This document shows, piece by piece, positions 24,721 to 38,544 of a DNA stretch of 64,000 bases. The position numbers and the translations under genes are program-made. This DNA comes from Tenrec ecaudatus (lineage: Eukaryota > Chordata > Mammalia > Afrosoricida > Tenrecidae). Position 1 is the stretch's first letter. The number at the start of each line of letters is the position of its first letter. Under the pieces are notes generated by a model. That model did not search any database and was not told the origin of the DNA. It saw only the letters and a list, made by a program, of their open reading frames with translations. Where the stretch lies: positions 119,395,525-119,459,524 of the forward strand of contig NC_134539.1 in assembly GCF_050624435.1 (NCBI RefSeq). Reading direction: 5' to 3'.

Positions 24721-25311
24721 TGGTGAAATATCTGGTTAAGAAGCCCTTGCTTCTCAGGAAGGGAAGGATCACATGTATCACCCACCCCCCACCCCACCCT
24801 CCACGTTATAGAAAAAAGAGTGAGGCAGTCATTCAGAAGAAAAGTAAAGTGAGAGAGGGCTAGTTGGAAATTATGTGAACTTAAAAATGGATTCTAACCC
24901 ACACACTGCCCCATCACTGCAGGCCCAACCCAATCGCAAGCTGATGGCATCCCTCCTTTCCAATTGTCCTTTGCCTTTTAAGGTTCTTGCATTCTGGGAC
25001 AATGAAGGGAAGTAAAATAAAGCAAGAGCCTTTTTTTCCTCCCCAGGAGGAGATCAGATACTGGCAGGGCCCTCCTATTCCTGAAGATGGGAAGTCTAGC
25101 TTTATCTTTTCCCTCCCACCTTTGGGAGAGAGTAAACCGCATGGGGTGTCACCGCTTGGTCCGTCTAGATTCCAATTTGGCCTTGTGCCGCTCCCTAGGA
25201 TAGAACTAGAACAGGTGAAGAAATGGGTGAAGATTAAAGTTTGCATCGAGCTTAGCTAAAACCCCGAGAAAGAAAATATTTCTCCCTGGGCATTGCCCAC
25301 CAGCATCCTAA

Positions 25312-25557
<246 letters not shown>

Positions 25558-28009
25558 TAATTCTGATCCCTGGGGGTTGCCCGGGTTTCCCCTTCACCAA
25601 GAAGGCCTCCGGCACCGGTGCTTGGGGAATACGTGAAAGTTAGCAGGTGGATTTGGCTTTCGTAATTGCAGTACACCAAGCTGCCTTGAATCAGCCCTGC
25701 TTTCTGTCCCTTACTAGACAACACCTAGTTGCTTTGACAAGCTCCCAATGTGTGCAATGCACCTTGATGTTCTTGGTGTCTGCTGCTCTTTGAAACCAAG
25801 TAGGTAACAGGGTGGGATTGGCTTCCCCAAGGGCTAAGCATAGCCCCTTGATAGAAGACTGTGGTCAGTGTATCCAAAGAAGACATGTCACATCGGTGGG
25901 CTATTACTGTGATTTTTCTCCCCAAAGGGGAAGGATTAAAAATGTAGAGTGTCTGCCTAGATATACTCAGCACCTGACCCTTGACTGTTTATTGGTGAGC
26001 AGGAGACTGCACTCTGAAATAATTTGGTGGGGATCATTCACATTTTTCAAAACTGGTAGTTTGGGGACCCCGCTGGGCTGGTGAGCCTGTCTAATGAAGG
26101 AGTCCCATCTAGCTATGGCGGTCACAGTAAAGGTGTCTGCCTTTGGAACTCTGGCCAACGGATCCCTGTCACTCCCACCCCCACCCCCAAATGTCCTGTC
26201 TGTCCCGAGGGGAGCTTGGAAGTCCAGTTGGATGGCAAGAGCTTGACTAAGGTGTTCTTTTTAGTTTTGCAAAGTAGACTTCCACTTTACCCTCCACTTC
26301 TTTGCACGCGGCCCTCTCCTGCAGAGGTGTTTCTGACATTGTTCACTCTCCCACATCCCGTCCTTGGTGCCCAGAGTGCTCTGACTTTGTCCAGAGGTAA
26401 CTGTTCACCACTTGCTGGGTTGAGGCTTGTTCCCTCTCACTGGCTGTTCTGTTTGGGTTTGGGTTTTATGGGTTGTTTGTTTTTTTAAGCATCCTTATTC
26501 CCTGCTCTGAGATGCTGTAGTCAGTATTTATTGTCTCCAGGTCTCGAAAGGCCTTCATGGTGGAGGGAACTGTTGTAGGCAATCATCTCTTCTCGTGGTT
26601 GCTTGGTGGCGCCTCAAGTAGACAGATTGGAAATAAGTAAAATCAGGGCTGTTGGCTGCCTGCGTGCGGAGACGCTTTTTAAGGATGGGTGAACCCCTCA
26701 CCCCTGGCGACTGGCTCTTTAAAATTGTGTCCTTGAGATGAACCACTGCTCGGTAGTTCATGGAGAGTCCAAGAAAATGCACAGAAGCCAAGTCTTCAAA
26801 GCCCCGAGGACTCTTGGGCCAGCCTGCCTTCAGATCCAAGCTGTGTGAGGCCTTTCCTGGCTGAGCTGCTTCGGTGCTCCAGGAGCTGCCCCGCCGAGAG
26901 GGGGAGGGGCAGGAAAGGCCACTGGAAAGGGCTGAGCAGAGGAAAGGCTCTGTCATCTTCTCAAGTATCTTGGGAGATGTTTTTACAAAAATGGACAGAG
27001 GTCCCTGCAAGAGTTTTGTTGTTGTTGTTATTGTTTTAAAGTCACATGAGTCATAGAGTTAAGAAACTTCGTTCTGTAAATAGCATATGTCCTGCTATTC
27101 TGGGTCAAAAATTATGCTGGGGGTGCGTTGGGGGAGAATTATGCTAGGCTGTGGGACATACAAGTGTAGGGACTTACAGACTTCACCACCTAACGAGGGA
27201 GACTTAAGAAGAGCTGTTAGACAGGCAGACACAGGGGGCAGCAGACCGATGGGCCAGTTGCCTAGAGAAGTTGACAGAGCCTTAAAAGGGTTCCTAGAGA
27301 AAGTGACTTTGGAGCCAGGTCTTGAAAGGTGAGAGATGGATGAATGGGATAAAAATTGCGAAGGCAGAGGAAGAAGAGGGGAGCCCAGGCCTGGGCTGGC
27401 AAGCACGCAAAGAGGAGAGCAAGAGGGTAATGTTCATGTAAATTCAGGATGTACATTTCCTGAGCATTCAAAATAAGTGGTCGTATTCCTGGACACTTCT
27501 GCACATCCAGGATCCTTGTCTAAACTTGATGCCAGGTCTATTAGGAGGGAGCAGAAGGTGATTTCTCCAAGTTTCTTCCGGGGTGGCCATCAACATTTCT
27601 TCCTCCCCGGAAGCCTCTGAAAGGAGGGAGAGGGGAGTGGACGGTGGTTGAAAGGTGTGTGGATGGGCCAAACTTCCAACCATTGAGAGAGGCTGGAGCC
27701 AAACTTTTGAGTGGGACAGACCCTGAAAGCAGGTCTGCCTGCCTGGCCCTGCCATACTCTGGGTTTCAGGCTGCTGTTTCCCCAAAGGGCAGTAGGGAGA
27801 CAGTCACAATCCCCACACTGTGGGGTGGCTGTGTGTGGGTCTTACATCCACCCCAAAATAAAGCTTCAGGAGTTGATTTCGTTACTTCCACGTAAGTCAG
27901 CTTTGAGGGTTTGGTGGATGTGTCTTTGGTTTTTGGTAAAGGACGCATTAGTTGGTGGTCTGTTATGTTAGCGTCTACAGGTGTGTATCTTGGTTCTTGC
28001 CCCAAGACC

Positions 28010-28090
28010 CTGAAACTTGAGCAAGTCTTTTAGCTGTCTGAACCTCAGTTGCTTCATCTGTAAAGTGGAGGTCTAGAAAGGCTGCCAGAA
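28010..28090 (+). repeat. MIR-like SINE remnant
   Basis: The run of phrases resembling MIR core (ACTTGAGCAAGTCTTTTAGC, then TCAGTTGCTTCATCTGTAAA) is typical of this ancient mammalian SINE. Boundaries are approximate. Confidence 0.6.
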
Positions 28091-28925
28091 ATGGTCAGTG
28101 TTATCCCACCTGTTCACTTGACATGATGATCTCAAATGGATCCCAAGTCCTTGGAGGAGCATTCCTGGCTGTGGATACTATTCATAGTCGTTCCAGGAGG
28201 TCACCCAAGACCAGAGGGAGGAAAGGAGACACTGAGTCAGACCCTGCCGAGCAGGGCACTTCTTTCTCCCCCGTTTGATTGACCCTCAAGTCCCAAGCCT
28301 GATAGAGCTGAAGAATAAGTAACATCCGCGTGGGAGCTCTTTAAGAAGTGTAAGCTCCGTAGGAAGAAATTCAGGTCATCGTCCTGCTGATCATCAACCC
28401 AACTAGGGGTTTTCTAAAAGACTGTTTCATGCCACTTAGGTTTTTAAGCAGGACCATGACACAGGTGGGAAAGCTAAGTGACCCTAGAATGAAGCAACTT
28501 GGCTGGGATCCTATATTATTCCATGAGTGTGTGATTTCCTGTTACTATCTTTGGCAGCAACTCAGGCATCTAAAGCAATTGTTGGGCACCAAGGAAAGTC
28601 GAGCCCTAAGGTAGCGTGAGAACCATCCAGAGTGGGTGGCTCAGAAATCAAAGGCCCCACAGACAAGCTCAGCCCATCCACCCAGGAGACTGCTCATTAA
28701 TCTGCCAATTAACCAGCAACTAATCAAACAAAATTTAGCATCATCTGCAGCTAGGACCCTAAACTAAGTCCAGGACAACTTGGAATTCCACTGCTCTCCA
28801 GTGATAAAGCAACATGGAAATGGGTTCTGGGTGAGGTAGATGAAAGATCATGTTGGTAGGGTGTTGTGGAAGGGATTCAAGCATTAAATCATGGCCTGAC
28901 TTTTGAAGCATAAAGATTTCAGATT

Positions 28926-30087
28926 CCTGGGGACTGAGCATGATAGTGGGACAGGAGGAAAGTCAAGGGAAATAGAGGAAAGAGCTGGGAGGCAAAGGGC
29001 ATTTCTAGAGGTCTAGATAAAGACATGTACATATGCAAATATATTTATACATGAGGATGGGGAAATAGATTTATGTGCCTATAGTTATAGGTTTAGTATT
29101 AAGGTAGCAGAAGGACATTGGGCCTCCACTCAAGTACTCCCTCAATGCAAGAATACTTTCTTCTATTAAATTGACATTCCATGATGCTCACCTTCCTGAC
29201 ACAATCGCTGAAGACAAAGCGGTTGCATAAGCAAATGTGGTGAAGAAAGCTGATGGTGCCCGGCTATCAAAAGATATAGCATCTGAGGTCTTAAAGGCTT
29301 GAAGGTAAACAAGCGGCCATCTAGCTCAGAAGCAACAAAGCCCACATGGAAGAAGCACACCAGCTTGTGCGATCACAACGTGTCAAAGGGATCAGGTATA
29401 AGGCATCATCAGAACAAAAAAATCTTACCATAGTGAATGAAGGGGGAAGTGCAGAGTGGAGACCCAAAGCCCATTTGTAGGCCACTGGACATCCCCTTGC
29501 AGAGGGATCTAGGGGAGGAGACGAACCAGCCAAGGTGCGATATAGCACCAATGAAAAATACAACTTTCCTCTAGTTCCTAAATGCTTCCTCCCTGCCCCC
29601 ACTATCATGATCCCAATTCTACCTTGCAAGTCTGACTAGACCAGAGGATGTGCACTGGTACAGATAGGAACTGGAAACACAGGGAATCCAGGGAGGATGA
29701 TCCCTTCAGAACCAGTGGTGTGAGGGGCGATACAGGGAGGGTAGAGGGAGAGTGGGTTGGAAAGAGGGAACTGATTACAAGGATCTACATGTGACCTCCT
29801 CCCTGGAGAATGGACAACAAAAAAGTGGGTGAAGGGAGATATCGGACAGGCCAAGATGTGGCAAAATAATAATTTATAGATTATCAAGGACTCATGAGTG
29901 GGGGGAGTGGGGAGGGGAAAAATGAGGAGCTGATGCCAAGAGCTTTAGTGGAGAGCAAATATTTTGAGAATGATGAGAGCAATGAATGCACAGATGTGCT
30001 TTACACAATTAATGTATGTATGGATTGTGATAAGAGTTATATGAGCCCCTAATAAAACAATTTAAAAATTTTAAAATATATTTTTTA
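28926..30087 (+). mobile_element. LINE-like noncoding element, 5'-truncated, with target site duplication
   Basis: The insert is flanked by a perfect 14-bp direct repeat AAAGATTTCAGATT at 28912-28925 and 30088-30101. It starts within the family near GACTGAGCATG, which matches about 7277, and ends in a polyadenylation signal AATAAA and an A-rich tail. A G-rich purine tract lies about 150 nt before the end. No coding capacity is seen. 5' truncation, A-rich tail and a variable-length duplication indicate LINE-type target-primed insertion. It has one copy of the internal repeat that is doubled in the copies at 5.9-8.6 and 41.5-43.3 kb. Confidence 0.85.
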
Positions 30088-30699
30088 AAAGATTTCAGAT
30101 TTCAACTGTCCAAAGAAAGAAAAGGCTCCATCTATAATAACAGCCTGTCCAGACTCATGACCCCCCAGGACTCATCATGACTGGACAGTGTGGCCTTCAT
30201 GGCTCTGAGACTGGCAGCCCTGCTTCATGCAGGTGTGAGGGAGAAAACAGCAATGCTCTCTCTCCTCCGAGTAAATATTGATACTCATGTCAACTGCTTA
30301 GGATAAGGTATTGTCACTGGTCTGAGCTGCTGCCTGTCTTTTTTTATTCATTCAACTAAAACTGTCTTCAGGATCACAGTATGCCTGGGCCCTGGGCGTT
30401 AGACAGCCAGGGACCACGGTTCTGCCTACTTGTATCCTTATCCATTCCATTAAGCACAATTTCTGGAAAGACCTCATGCTTACGTCTTCTGACGTGCCAT
30501 ATTTCACAGCTGTGGGCAAATCTGGGAGATTTTTCCTTCTTCAGCTGCCGCTCCCATGAACTTAACCCTGGGCCCACACAGATGAGATGATTTGTGACAT
30601 AACGAGCGTCTTCTTTTTCTAATACAAAGCTTCAATTTCTATCAAAGCAGTCCTCAAAAGATTTTGGATTGGGGGGTTACTTAGAGAGTCCAACATCCT

Positions 30700-30900
30700 C
30701 GTGTGAATTAAACCACCCCAGACCCATGGCCATCTCATGGTTTCTAACACACGATGACACTGGAGAACGGAACAGGACTGACCCATAGGGTTTCTTAAGG
30801 CTGTAAATCTTTATGGACTCTCTCACACAGCAGCTGATGGACCTTTTGGTTAGTAGTCTAGTAGCTGAGCATTTTAACCACTGTGCTACCAGGGGGCCTT
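30700..30900 (-). repeat. AfroSINE-like tRNA-derived SINE
   Basis: Read on the minus strand it has a tRNA-like head with B-box-like GGTTAAAATGCTCAGC, then the body shared with other copies. It is diverged, especially in the 3' (left) part. Confidence 0.7.
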
Positions 30901-30941
30901 TATTATGTGAAAAGTCGGGATATGTAGAGAGCAATCTAAGT

Positions 30942-31138
30942 CAGTGGTTCTCAACTTTCCTAATGCTGCGGCCCTTTAATACAGTTCCTCATGTTGTGGT
31001 GACATCCCCCCAAACCATCAAATTATTTTTGTTCCTCTTTCATCACTGTAATTTTGCTATTCTTATGAATCAGGTGAACCCTGTGAAATGGTCTTTCGAC
31101 CCCAAAAGGGGTCGCGGCCCACAGGTTGAGAACTGTTG
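30942..31138 (+). mobile_element. SPIN-like nonautonomous hAT element (copy 2)
   Basis: The terminal inverted repeat starts CAGTGGTTCTCAAC and ends GGTTGAGAACTGTTG. The flanking 8-mers ATCTAAGT and GCCTAAGT agree at 6 of 8 positions and resemble the preferred NTCTAGAN target. The body contains ATACAGTTCCTCATG and CCCCAAAAGGGGTCGCG, shared with the copies at 16.3 and 58.1 kb. At about 197 bp it has no coding capacity and must have been moved by a transposase made elsewhere. Confidence 0.88.
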
Positions 31139-31334
31139 GCCTAAGTGCAAATATTAATTGTGCTCACCCTCCTGATATCAAGATACAATGTCCAGGATTC
31201 AGAGTGCTTCTTGAGGTCTGAGGCCCAGTGAGGTGACAGCACACATTAAGCATTGCTCTTAGCACAGAGGCTGTCTTTGTGCTCCTCTACAGAATGAGGA
31301 GGATGGCTTTGGAGAAAATCGGGGTGGGCAGTAA

Positions 31335-31787
<453 letters not shown>

Positions 31788-31939
31788 TAACAGCGCCAGG
31801 AGCTCACTCAAGCATGCAGGCCGGCACGTGGACCCAAGAGCCATCCCTAGTCCTGGGATCTTGAGGTACTGCGTGTCCACCAGCCAGCTGCCGGCTGCCA
31901 TCAAATAGATTATGGAACTAAGCTGCCGGTGGTTTTCAA

Positions 31940-32330
31940 TGGCTGACTTTTTTAATCTTTCAAAAACTCTTCATTGGGAATTGGTTTTCCATTCAACAAT
32001 CCGTACACATGTTGTTGCATCTCATGCTTTGCAGTCCCTCCTGGTAACATCCCTTAGCCCACTTCCTCCCTGTGTTTCCTGTTTCTGTTCCTCCTCCCTT
32101 CCTAACCCTCTGAACTTTGTCCTCGGGGAAAGGCTGCCCTTTGGATCTCACGTGGTTCATTGTTCGAAGGTGTGTGCACGTCCTTTGTGCTTTCTGTTCC
32201 CCTCAGAGACTTGCCTCTTGTTTGGGCTGAAAACTGTCCCCGTGGCTGATGTTTCACAAGTCACTTGCACCTCTGGGTGGATGCCAACCTCCAACCTGTC
32301 CATCAGTGGCCAAGTACGGTCGCCATTTTT
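31940..32330 (-). repeat. Diverged LINE-like 3' end related to the G-rich-tailed family
   Basis: A poly-T start, then TTCATTGGGAATTGG and a pyrimidine-rich block (CCTCCCTTCCTAACCC) follow the same plan as the reverse complement of the family 3' end, but the match is weak. It may be an older subfamily or a different LINE. Confidence 0.4.
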
Positions 32331-32764
32331 ACCGCTTTGTGGCTAAATCAAGATTTCCCTAAATGTCTTCCACAGAGCCCTACTCTTAATGTTTGGAATA
32401 AGTCTGAGAAACAGCACGTGCGCCCTACTTAGGAAGTCGCAACACAGACGCGTAATCTTAAAGGCTCAGAGAAGTCCTGCGGTAAAGAAACCCATTGCAT
32501 TGTGTTGGCTTGGTGGTTAACCAAGTCAACGATTCCCTGCGAAGTATGCCTCGTGGGAAACATTCTGGAGGATGCTGGCTTAAAACATAACACATGTGAA
32601 GCGACAATTATGTGACCCCATACATGACAAGACAAAAACTACGCTTCACTGCCAAATCTTGCACCTGTTAGCCCAAAAGGAAGCTTGCCAGGCTAAAAGA
32701 ATTGGTCAGGTCTCTTCAGAACCCCTTGACTCGGCAGCTGTAGTTGGGCTGCTAACTGCAGGAG

Positions 32765-32897
32765 AAAGATGGGGCGGGGCTTTCTACGCCCATGAAGAGT
32801 TCAAGTCTTGGAAACCCTCAGGAGCAGATCTACGCTGTCCTGTAAGGTCACTATGAGCCAGCATCGAATTGATGGCAGCGAGTCTGTTGTTTGTTTT
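32765..32897 (+). repeat. AfroSINE-like SINE, 3' part
   Basis: GAAAGATGGGG near the left end and TCACTATGAGCCAGCATCGA near the right are the characteristic body and tail of this SINE. The tRNA-like head is missing. Confidence 0.8.
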
Positions 32898-33530
32898 CAC
32901 AGCTCGTGTACGAAAATGACCGGAAAGCTTTGGGGCATGGTTTTCTTTCCTTCCTGCCCTCTCTCTTCTCTGACTTTTACAAGTGCTGTTCTTCGATTAG
33001 CCAAACCCTGTGGGCTCCTTCTCTCTCTCCGGGCTGGATCAGCTTCAGCAATGGAAGGATGCCACCAGGCCAGTCGGGCCAGGAAGTAGAGAGGAAGCAG
33101 CAACAGCCTCTAGAGGCCGCAGAGTCCTCAGTCTATGGTTCTGTTCCCTCTGCTGCGAGAGGTGCGTCCTGCACCAGTGGTGCCTAAGACACCTCTCACA
33201 CCTGGATTCAGGGTCTTCTCAGCATTGATAAAACCCCCCTAGCCAGGCCTTTAGAAGGGACTCCTGGGCTGAGAATGCGATCTCTGCCTTCCCTCAGGCT
33301 TCTGTACCCAAGCCTTTCAGAGAGAGTGCTTCGAATGGACTTAGGCAGAAGCAGCAAAGGTCTTGGATGGGGTGGGGAGAATGGCAAAACCAGGTGGTGG
33401 CAGGTGGCCCAGGCTGGACCTTTCTCTTAATCATCTGGCTCCAGCTGGCTCTCTGGTCTTCAGAAACCACCTCACAGCCCTGTCTCCCCGACTTCTAGCA
33501 CAGCATCCCTGGCCCCAGACCTGTGTTTAA

Positions 33531-34205
<675 letters not shown>

Positions 34206-34536
34206 TAGAGGACTGGTGTTCAGTTAAGCACGTGTTTCAGCAGTCGCTGTGGTGGAGGAGGCGTTTCTCCCCTTCGTCTTGGTCCAGCTCCCAGCCCTGA
34301 CCCTCTGTCCAGCTGTAGCTGAAGCTCAGGTGCCCTTAGGAAAGGACCATGCAAGGGGCAGGGTTTGCTTGTTGGCTTTTGTGCTCCTCCAGGGTGGCAT
34401 CCGCCACTTAGAATCTTCACAGTGGTGAGTGAGCCAGAGCCCATGGAGTAGCTACTGCAGCATGCCAGCTCTGGGCTGGATTAGTGATGCCTCTTCCCTG
34501 ACGTTTGGTTTGTCACGATGTCATCTTTTTTGTTTT

Positions 34537-34720
34537 CACATTAAAAGATCATTTTATGGGGGGCTCTTCCAGCACAGAGAACAATACGTGCATCGATTGT
34601 ATCAAACATATTTGTGCATATGTTGCCATCATTCTTTTCTAGACATTTCCTTGCTACTGAGACCTTGGTATCGGCTCCTCTTATTTCCCTCTCTCGCCCT
34701 CTACGAGGTACTCTTGCCTC
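34537..34720 (-). mobile_element. LINE-like family 3' end, minus strand
   Basis: The reverse complement of the family tail: ATCATTTTATGGGGGGCTCT, then ATCGATTGTATCAAACATAT and a pyrimidine-rich block. Closest to the copies at 3.05 and 62.55 kb, which share the CTTTTCTAGACATTT-type segment and so look like one subfamily. Confidence 0.75.
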
Positions 34721-35439
34721 CTCCTCGTGGGAAGACATCCTTAAAGGCGAAGTGCTGGCTAAAGCACACACTGGGGTTGAGTCCTTCTACTGCGACTTAG
34801 TTCTTTCAAGAATACTGGCTTTCCGGATCAGTGTGCTTATCAGGGTCTCTTTGGTGCCCATGTGGACAGAGTATGGCACGATCTCCTTCCCGCTCTGGGC
34901 TAGGGCTTACAAAAGACAAGCCAAGGCCTGTTTTTGACTGTCTGAGTTGATTCCGAAACCGTTCCTCCCCTCACTGACTGTTGACCTTCTGTGGGGAGAG
35001 GTCTGAGATCTGAGCATTAACCCAAATGTTGGAGCAACTAATATCATCCGGGTCGGCCCAGAGCCACCAACATTTGGTCTCCAGTCACGTACGGAAACCT
35101 CCTAAGGGAGACTTGGGAGTCCCCCATCTTCAAGGGTCTCTAGAAGCCAGAGACTGTCCACAGCATGTCCTGGGCCAGCGCCAGTGCCAGCACCAGAAGC
35201 TTCTTGAGCTTCTGGAAGAGGAGAAACTTCCGTTTGCTTTTAAGAGGCAAACCTGCCCCCGGACAAATACTGCATGGGGTGCAGAAGTGAACACCTCTAC
35301 GGAAATTAGGGCAGGTTCAGAGGACAGCGGCAAAGGCCTGGGGCTGGCCTGGGCAGGCCGGGAGCCTGGGAGCCCTGGCTGCCCCAGATACAGAGCTGGA
35401 TCTAGGCGCTGCAGGGGGTGTGGTTGGGGCGAGGGGCAT

Positions 35440-35470
35440 TATTGCAAAGACAATGGCCATTGTGCTGGGA
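35440..35470. promoter_or_regulatory. SOX-dimer-like palindrome in intron 4
   Basis: ACAATGGCCATTGT at 35450-35463 is a perfect 14-bp palindrome made of two inverted SOX half-sites, ACAAT and ATTGT, spaced by 4 bp. It abuts ATTGCAAAG, a C/EBP-like site. The surrounding 200 bp has no transposon that I recognise. Function is inferred from motif only. Confidence 0.45.
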
Positions 35471-36060
35471 CCTGGGATCTCCACACCAAAGTCAGGGAGC
35501 CTGCTCGCCAAACAAAGGCCCAGCAGCTTTCTGACAAGCTGGGGTTGTGTGGAGGTCACCACAGGGCTGTTAGCTTAAGCATTCTATGCTTAAGGCTCGA
35601 AGGACCTGAGCAGGTATTGGAAGCTGGAGGGGGGCTGTGAGAGGTAGCCCTGATGCTCCTTCCTCTGAGGGAAGATGGGGTCCCTGTGCTGTCCCAGGAG
35701 TTTGGACCCTTTATAAAAAAAAAAAATCACGGCATGTTCAAACTGGGAGGGACTTGGGAGAAGGAACATAAGGTCCAGAAGGAGAGAGTGACAGCCATTG
35801 CAAAGACTGGGATTCAATTCTGCTGATGTCCACGCTCTCTGCTCACAGCCCTGGTGTGCACGGGGTGTTTACCAAGTGCCATGCAACATCCTGGGGACAC
35901 ACGGGACACACAGCCCCGCCCCTCCCCCCACACCTGGAGCTTCCCATCTAGTAGGAAAGGCAACATGCCAATGTGAGTGCCCCGAAACAGCTGGGGATCA
36001 AGATTATCTTTGGGGGGCTTCCTAGGGAAGGGCACAACAATGGGAGGTGGGATCTATTTC

Positions 36061-36250
36061 CAAGGAGCCCTGGTGGTGCAGTGGTTAAGTGCTTGACTGC
36101 TGACCAGAAGGGCGGCCTTGGAATCTGCCAGCGACTTTATGTAGCAATCAACTTCTGGAACCGTTCACAGCCTTGGGCCCCCGTGGGGCACTAACGCTCT
36201 GTCCTGGGGCTGGCTCTGAGTCAGAATCAACTGCATGGCAATGAGTTTTT
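36061..36250 (+). repeat. AfroSINE-like tRNA-derived SINE, near full length
   Basis: A clear tRNA-like head (GCCCTGGTGGTGCAGTGGTT), body, and the tail CTGAGTCAGAATCAACTG. It best shows the order of parts for the family in this window and is similar to AfroSINEs of elephant and tenrec as I recall them. Confidence 0.9.
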
Positions 36251-37039
36251 GACACATCACTTCAGGGGCTCCGCGTCCTTCTGCCTCAATCTTCACTTGG
36301 GTCAAATCCAGGTAGCCCTGCCTCAAACCCTGGAACTGGATTCTCTGAGCTTACCTTTGAATTCTGGTTCAAAGCAGCCAGGTGGTCTCGTTGGGTTATG
36401 GACTTAACTTCACTGAGTCTGAGCTGCCCGTCTGGGACACAGAGCAAGAGCACCTCCCTCCCAGGGCCCCAGGTGGGCAAACCGCCTTTCCTTTCCTCTG
36501 ATCCCCAAGGCCTACACAGCAGCCGTGGAAAGATGAAAGGGTGCAGAATTATTTTCCGTGTTCATTTCACGTTCCAGGACATGATTCCTAAGAGGGGAGG
36601 GGAGGGTCCTGGCCCAGGGTCTGGAAACAGAGGCAGCTGCTATGGTACTATGGTGGTCCTTTGTGCCCCTCTCTCCAGCTGCCAGCAAGGGACTTGAGCT
36701 GCACCAGCCTCCCCACCCCTCCCCAGGTACACCCTAGCTTAGGCGGGCCAGCGGCAAGCTCTCAGACAAGATCTGCAAGTAGGGAAGAGCTTAGCACATC
36801 CCCATCCCTGCCACCAAGCTGGGGCCTCCAGTCCCAAGGACATTCATTATAAATGCACAAGTCCATCCAGTGGCTGAGGCAACACCAACACCCAGGACCA
36901 GTCCTGGCAAGGTCTAACACTGGGTCCCCATCTCCTTGCCCCTCTGCCTCCTCCATCCTCCCCAAACTCCTGGGCACCTGGGAGGCTGGCAGCACCTATG
37001 GCCCTCGGTCTCTCTAAGCCGGCCTCTGCCCTCCCCAGC

Positions 37040-37520
37040 CATGGTGAGCTCCCTGTGGCCCACTTGCCCACGATGACCACAGTGTGACCCTGGTCCTGGA
37101 ATGTCCGCACAATGGGGTGGCAGGAGGAGCACTTTGCCTCTGTCAGCGGCTGATTGGTTACAAGGTGCCCGACAAACACATTGTCAGCAGAATCAGCTGT
37201 TTTCAGTGTCCCCTCCTTGGCTTCACAATCACACGCCAGCATGCAGCCGGGGTTGTCATGGCATTGTCTCCCTATGCATGCTTAATTGACAATCACATTG
37301 GGGCTTTGACTCAGCCTGGCTGCCGCTGATGAGCCTTCATCTTTCCAGGGAGTGTCACAGGGGCAGCCTTTGTTTGCTCTTCTTGGGGGCCTGAAGTGAC
37401 TGTAGCAGGGCCGGCAGCAGCCATTTATCTTCAGCCTGGAAGGCCTTTATCTGCCCCCTCCCCATTCCAGGGCTGGCCAGCAGGAGCCGTCCCTGGTTAT
37501 AGGCCCCGTGACAGCCCATT
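37040..37520. promoter_or_regulatory. Repeat-poor block with half-MARE, candidate enhancer
   Basis: Unique sequence with TTAATTGACAATCACATTGG (homeodomain/PBX-like) and TGACTCAGC at 37307-37315, an AP-1 core with one complete MAF-recognition half-site. TTTATCT motifs lie downstream near 37.42-37.45 kb. MAF-type control of Hnf1b through intron 4 is known in mouse; equivalence with this block is inference. Confidence 0.4.
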
Positions 37521-38544
37521 CTGAGGCCTTTGAGCAGACCCGGAGTGATGGCCCCTACCTCCATTCTGGAGCAGAATCAAGTGAAAGGCCCCCAAAAGGT
37601 CAGAGGGCAGGGCTACCGCAAGGAAGAGGACTGGTTGGAGACTGGTGCTTATATTGATCGGTTCAAGGAGGAGGAGGAAGTTGGCGTGGGAGGGAAGTGG
37701 GGCCAGCCTCGGACCAGCCAGGCAATGTGGTTACGTGAGCCGCGCTGGCCTTGCTCTGGGATGCCTTCGCTCCAGCCTGCAGCAAACTGGGCTGTGGCCC
37801 CCCACTTCACTGAGTGAGAGGAAGGACCGAAGGGCTTCGGGCACCTTCACACTCCCCACATGACGCCGTGTAGAGAATAAGGTGGAGGCTCATTCTCCTG
37901 ACAAGAGACTGAGGCCCAGGGGAGCCTCTGCACCTGGGAGGAGATGCTTGCTTCGGCGGCTGAGGCTCCTCTCTCCTTTGGAACTCCGTTCTTCTCTATC
38001 CACGCTCCTTGGACTTGACTCCACTGCTCCTCCGATCAGAGCCTGGGAAAGCAAGAGAACCCTGCCTCCTGCCTTCCCCCTGCATCTCTTCCTCCTAAGC
38101 TGCCTGAAGGAATCTAGCCCTGGGTCTTAGGACAACCAACCAGGGGACCAGCTTACCTGGTGAATGCTATTGTTTCCTCCAGGGTAAAATCTTCAGGATC
38201 CCAGGCCATCTCAGCAGTGCCCGGTGGCAAGGTGATGAGGGAGGTGAATGATGATTACAGCTGGTGTTGGCGGAGGACACTGACGAGCCCCCAGCTCAGG
38301 GCTGAGCACCCGTGTGCATCCTCTTGCTCGGCCCTCACCCCCGCGGGAGGAAGAAACCATCTGTGCTGTGATCTCTGTATTGCAGTCACGGAAGGGTGGG
38401 TAGTTAGAATGGAAGTCATTTGCCAAGTTCCTCTCGCAATAAGTAAGCGGCAAGCCAGGTTTTCCCCTGTTGCCCTGTCCACTTTGGGCTAGATGCATGA
38501 TACTAAGTCAGTGGTTCAAGGCCACCCAGCTACTCTGCAGGAGA

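Noticed and set aside
35026-35640. 204-codon open frame in intron 4
   Set aside because: It starts with TTG, has no recognisable domain, odd Gly/Arg/Cys-rich composition, no splice sites matching, and lies in the HNF1B intron.
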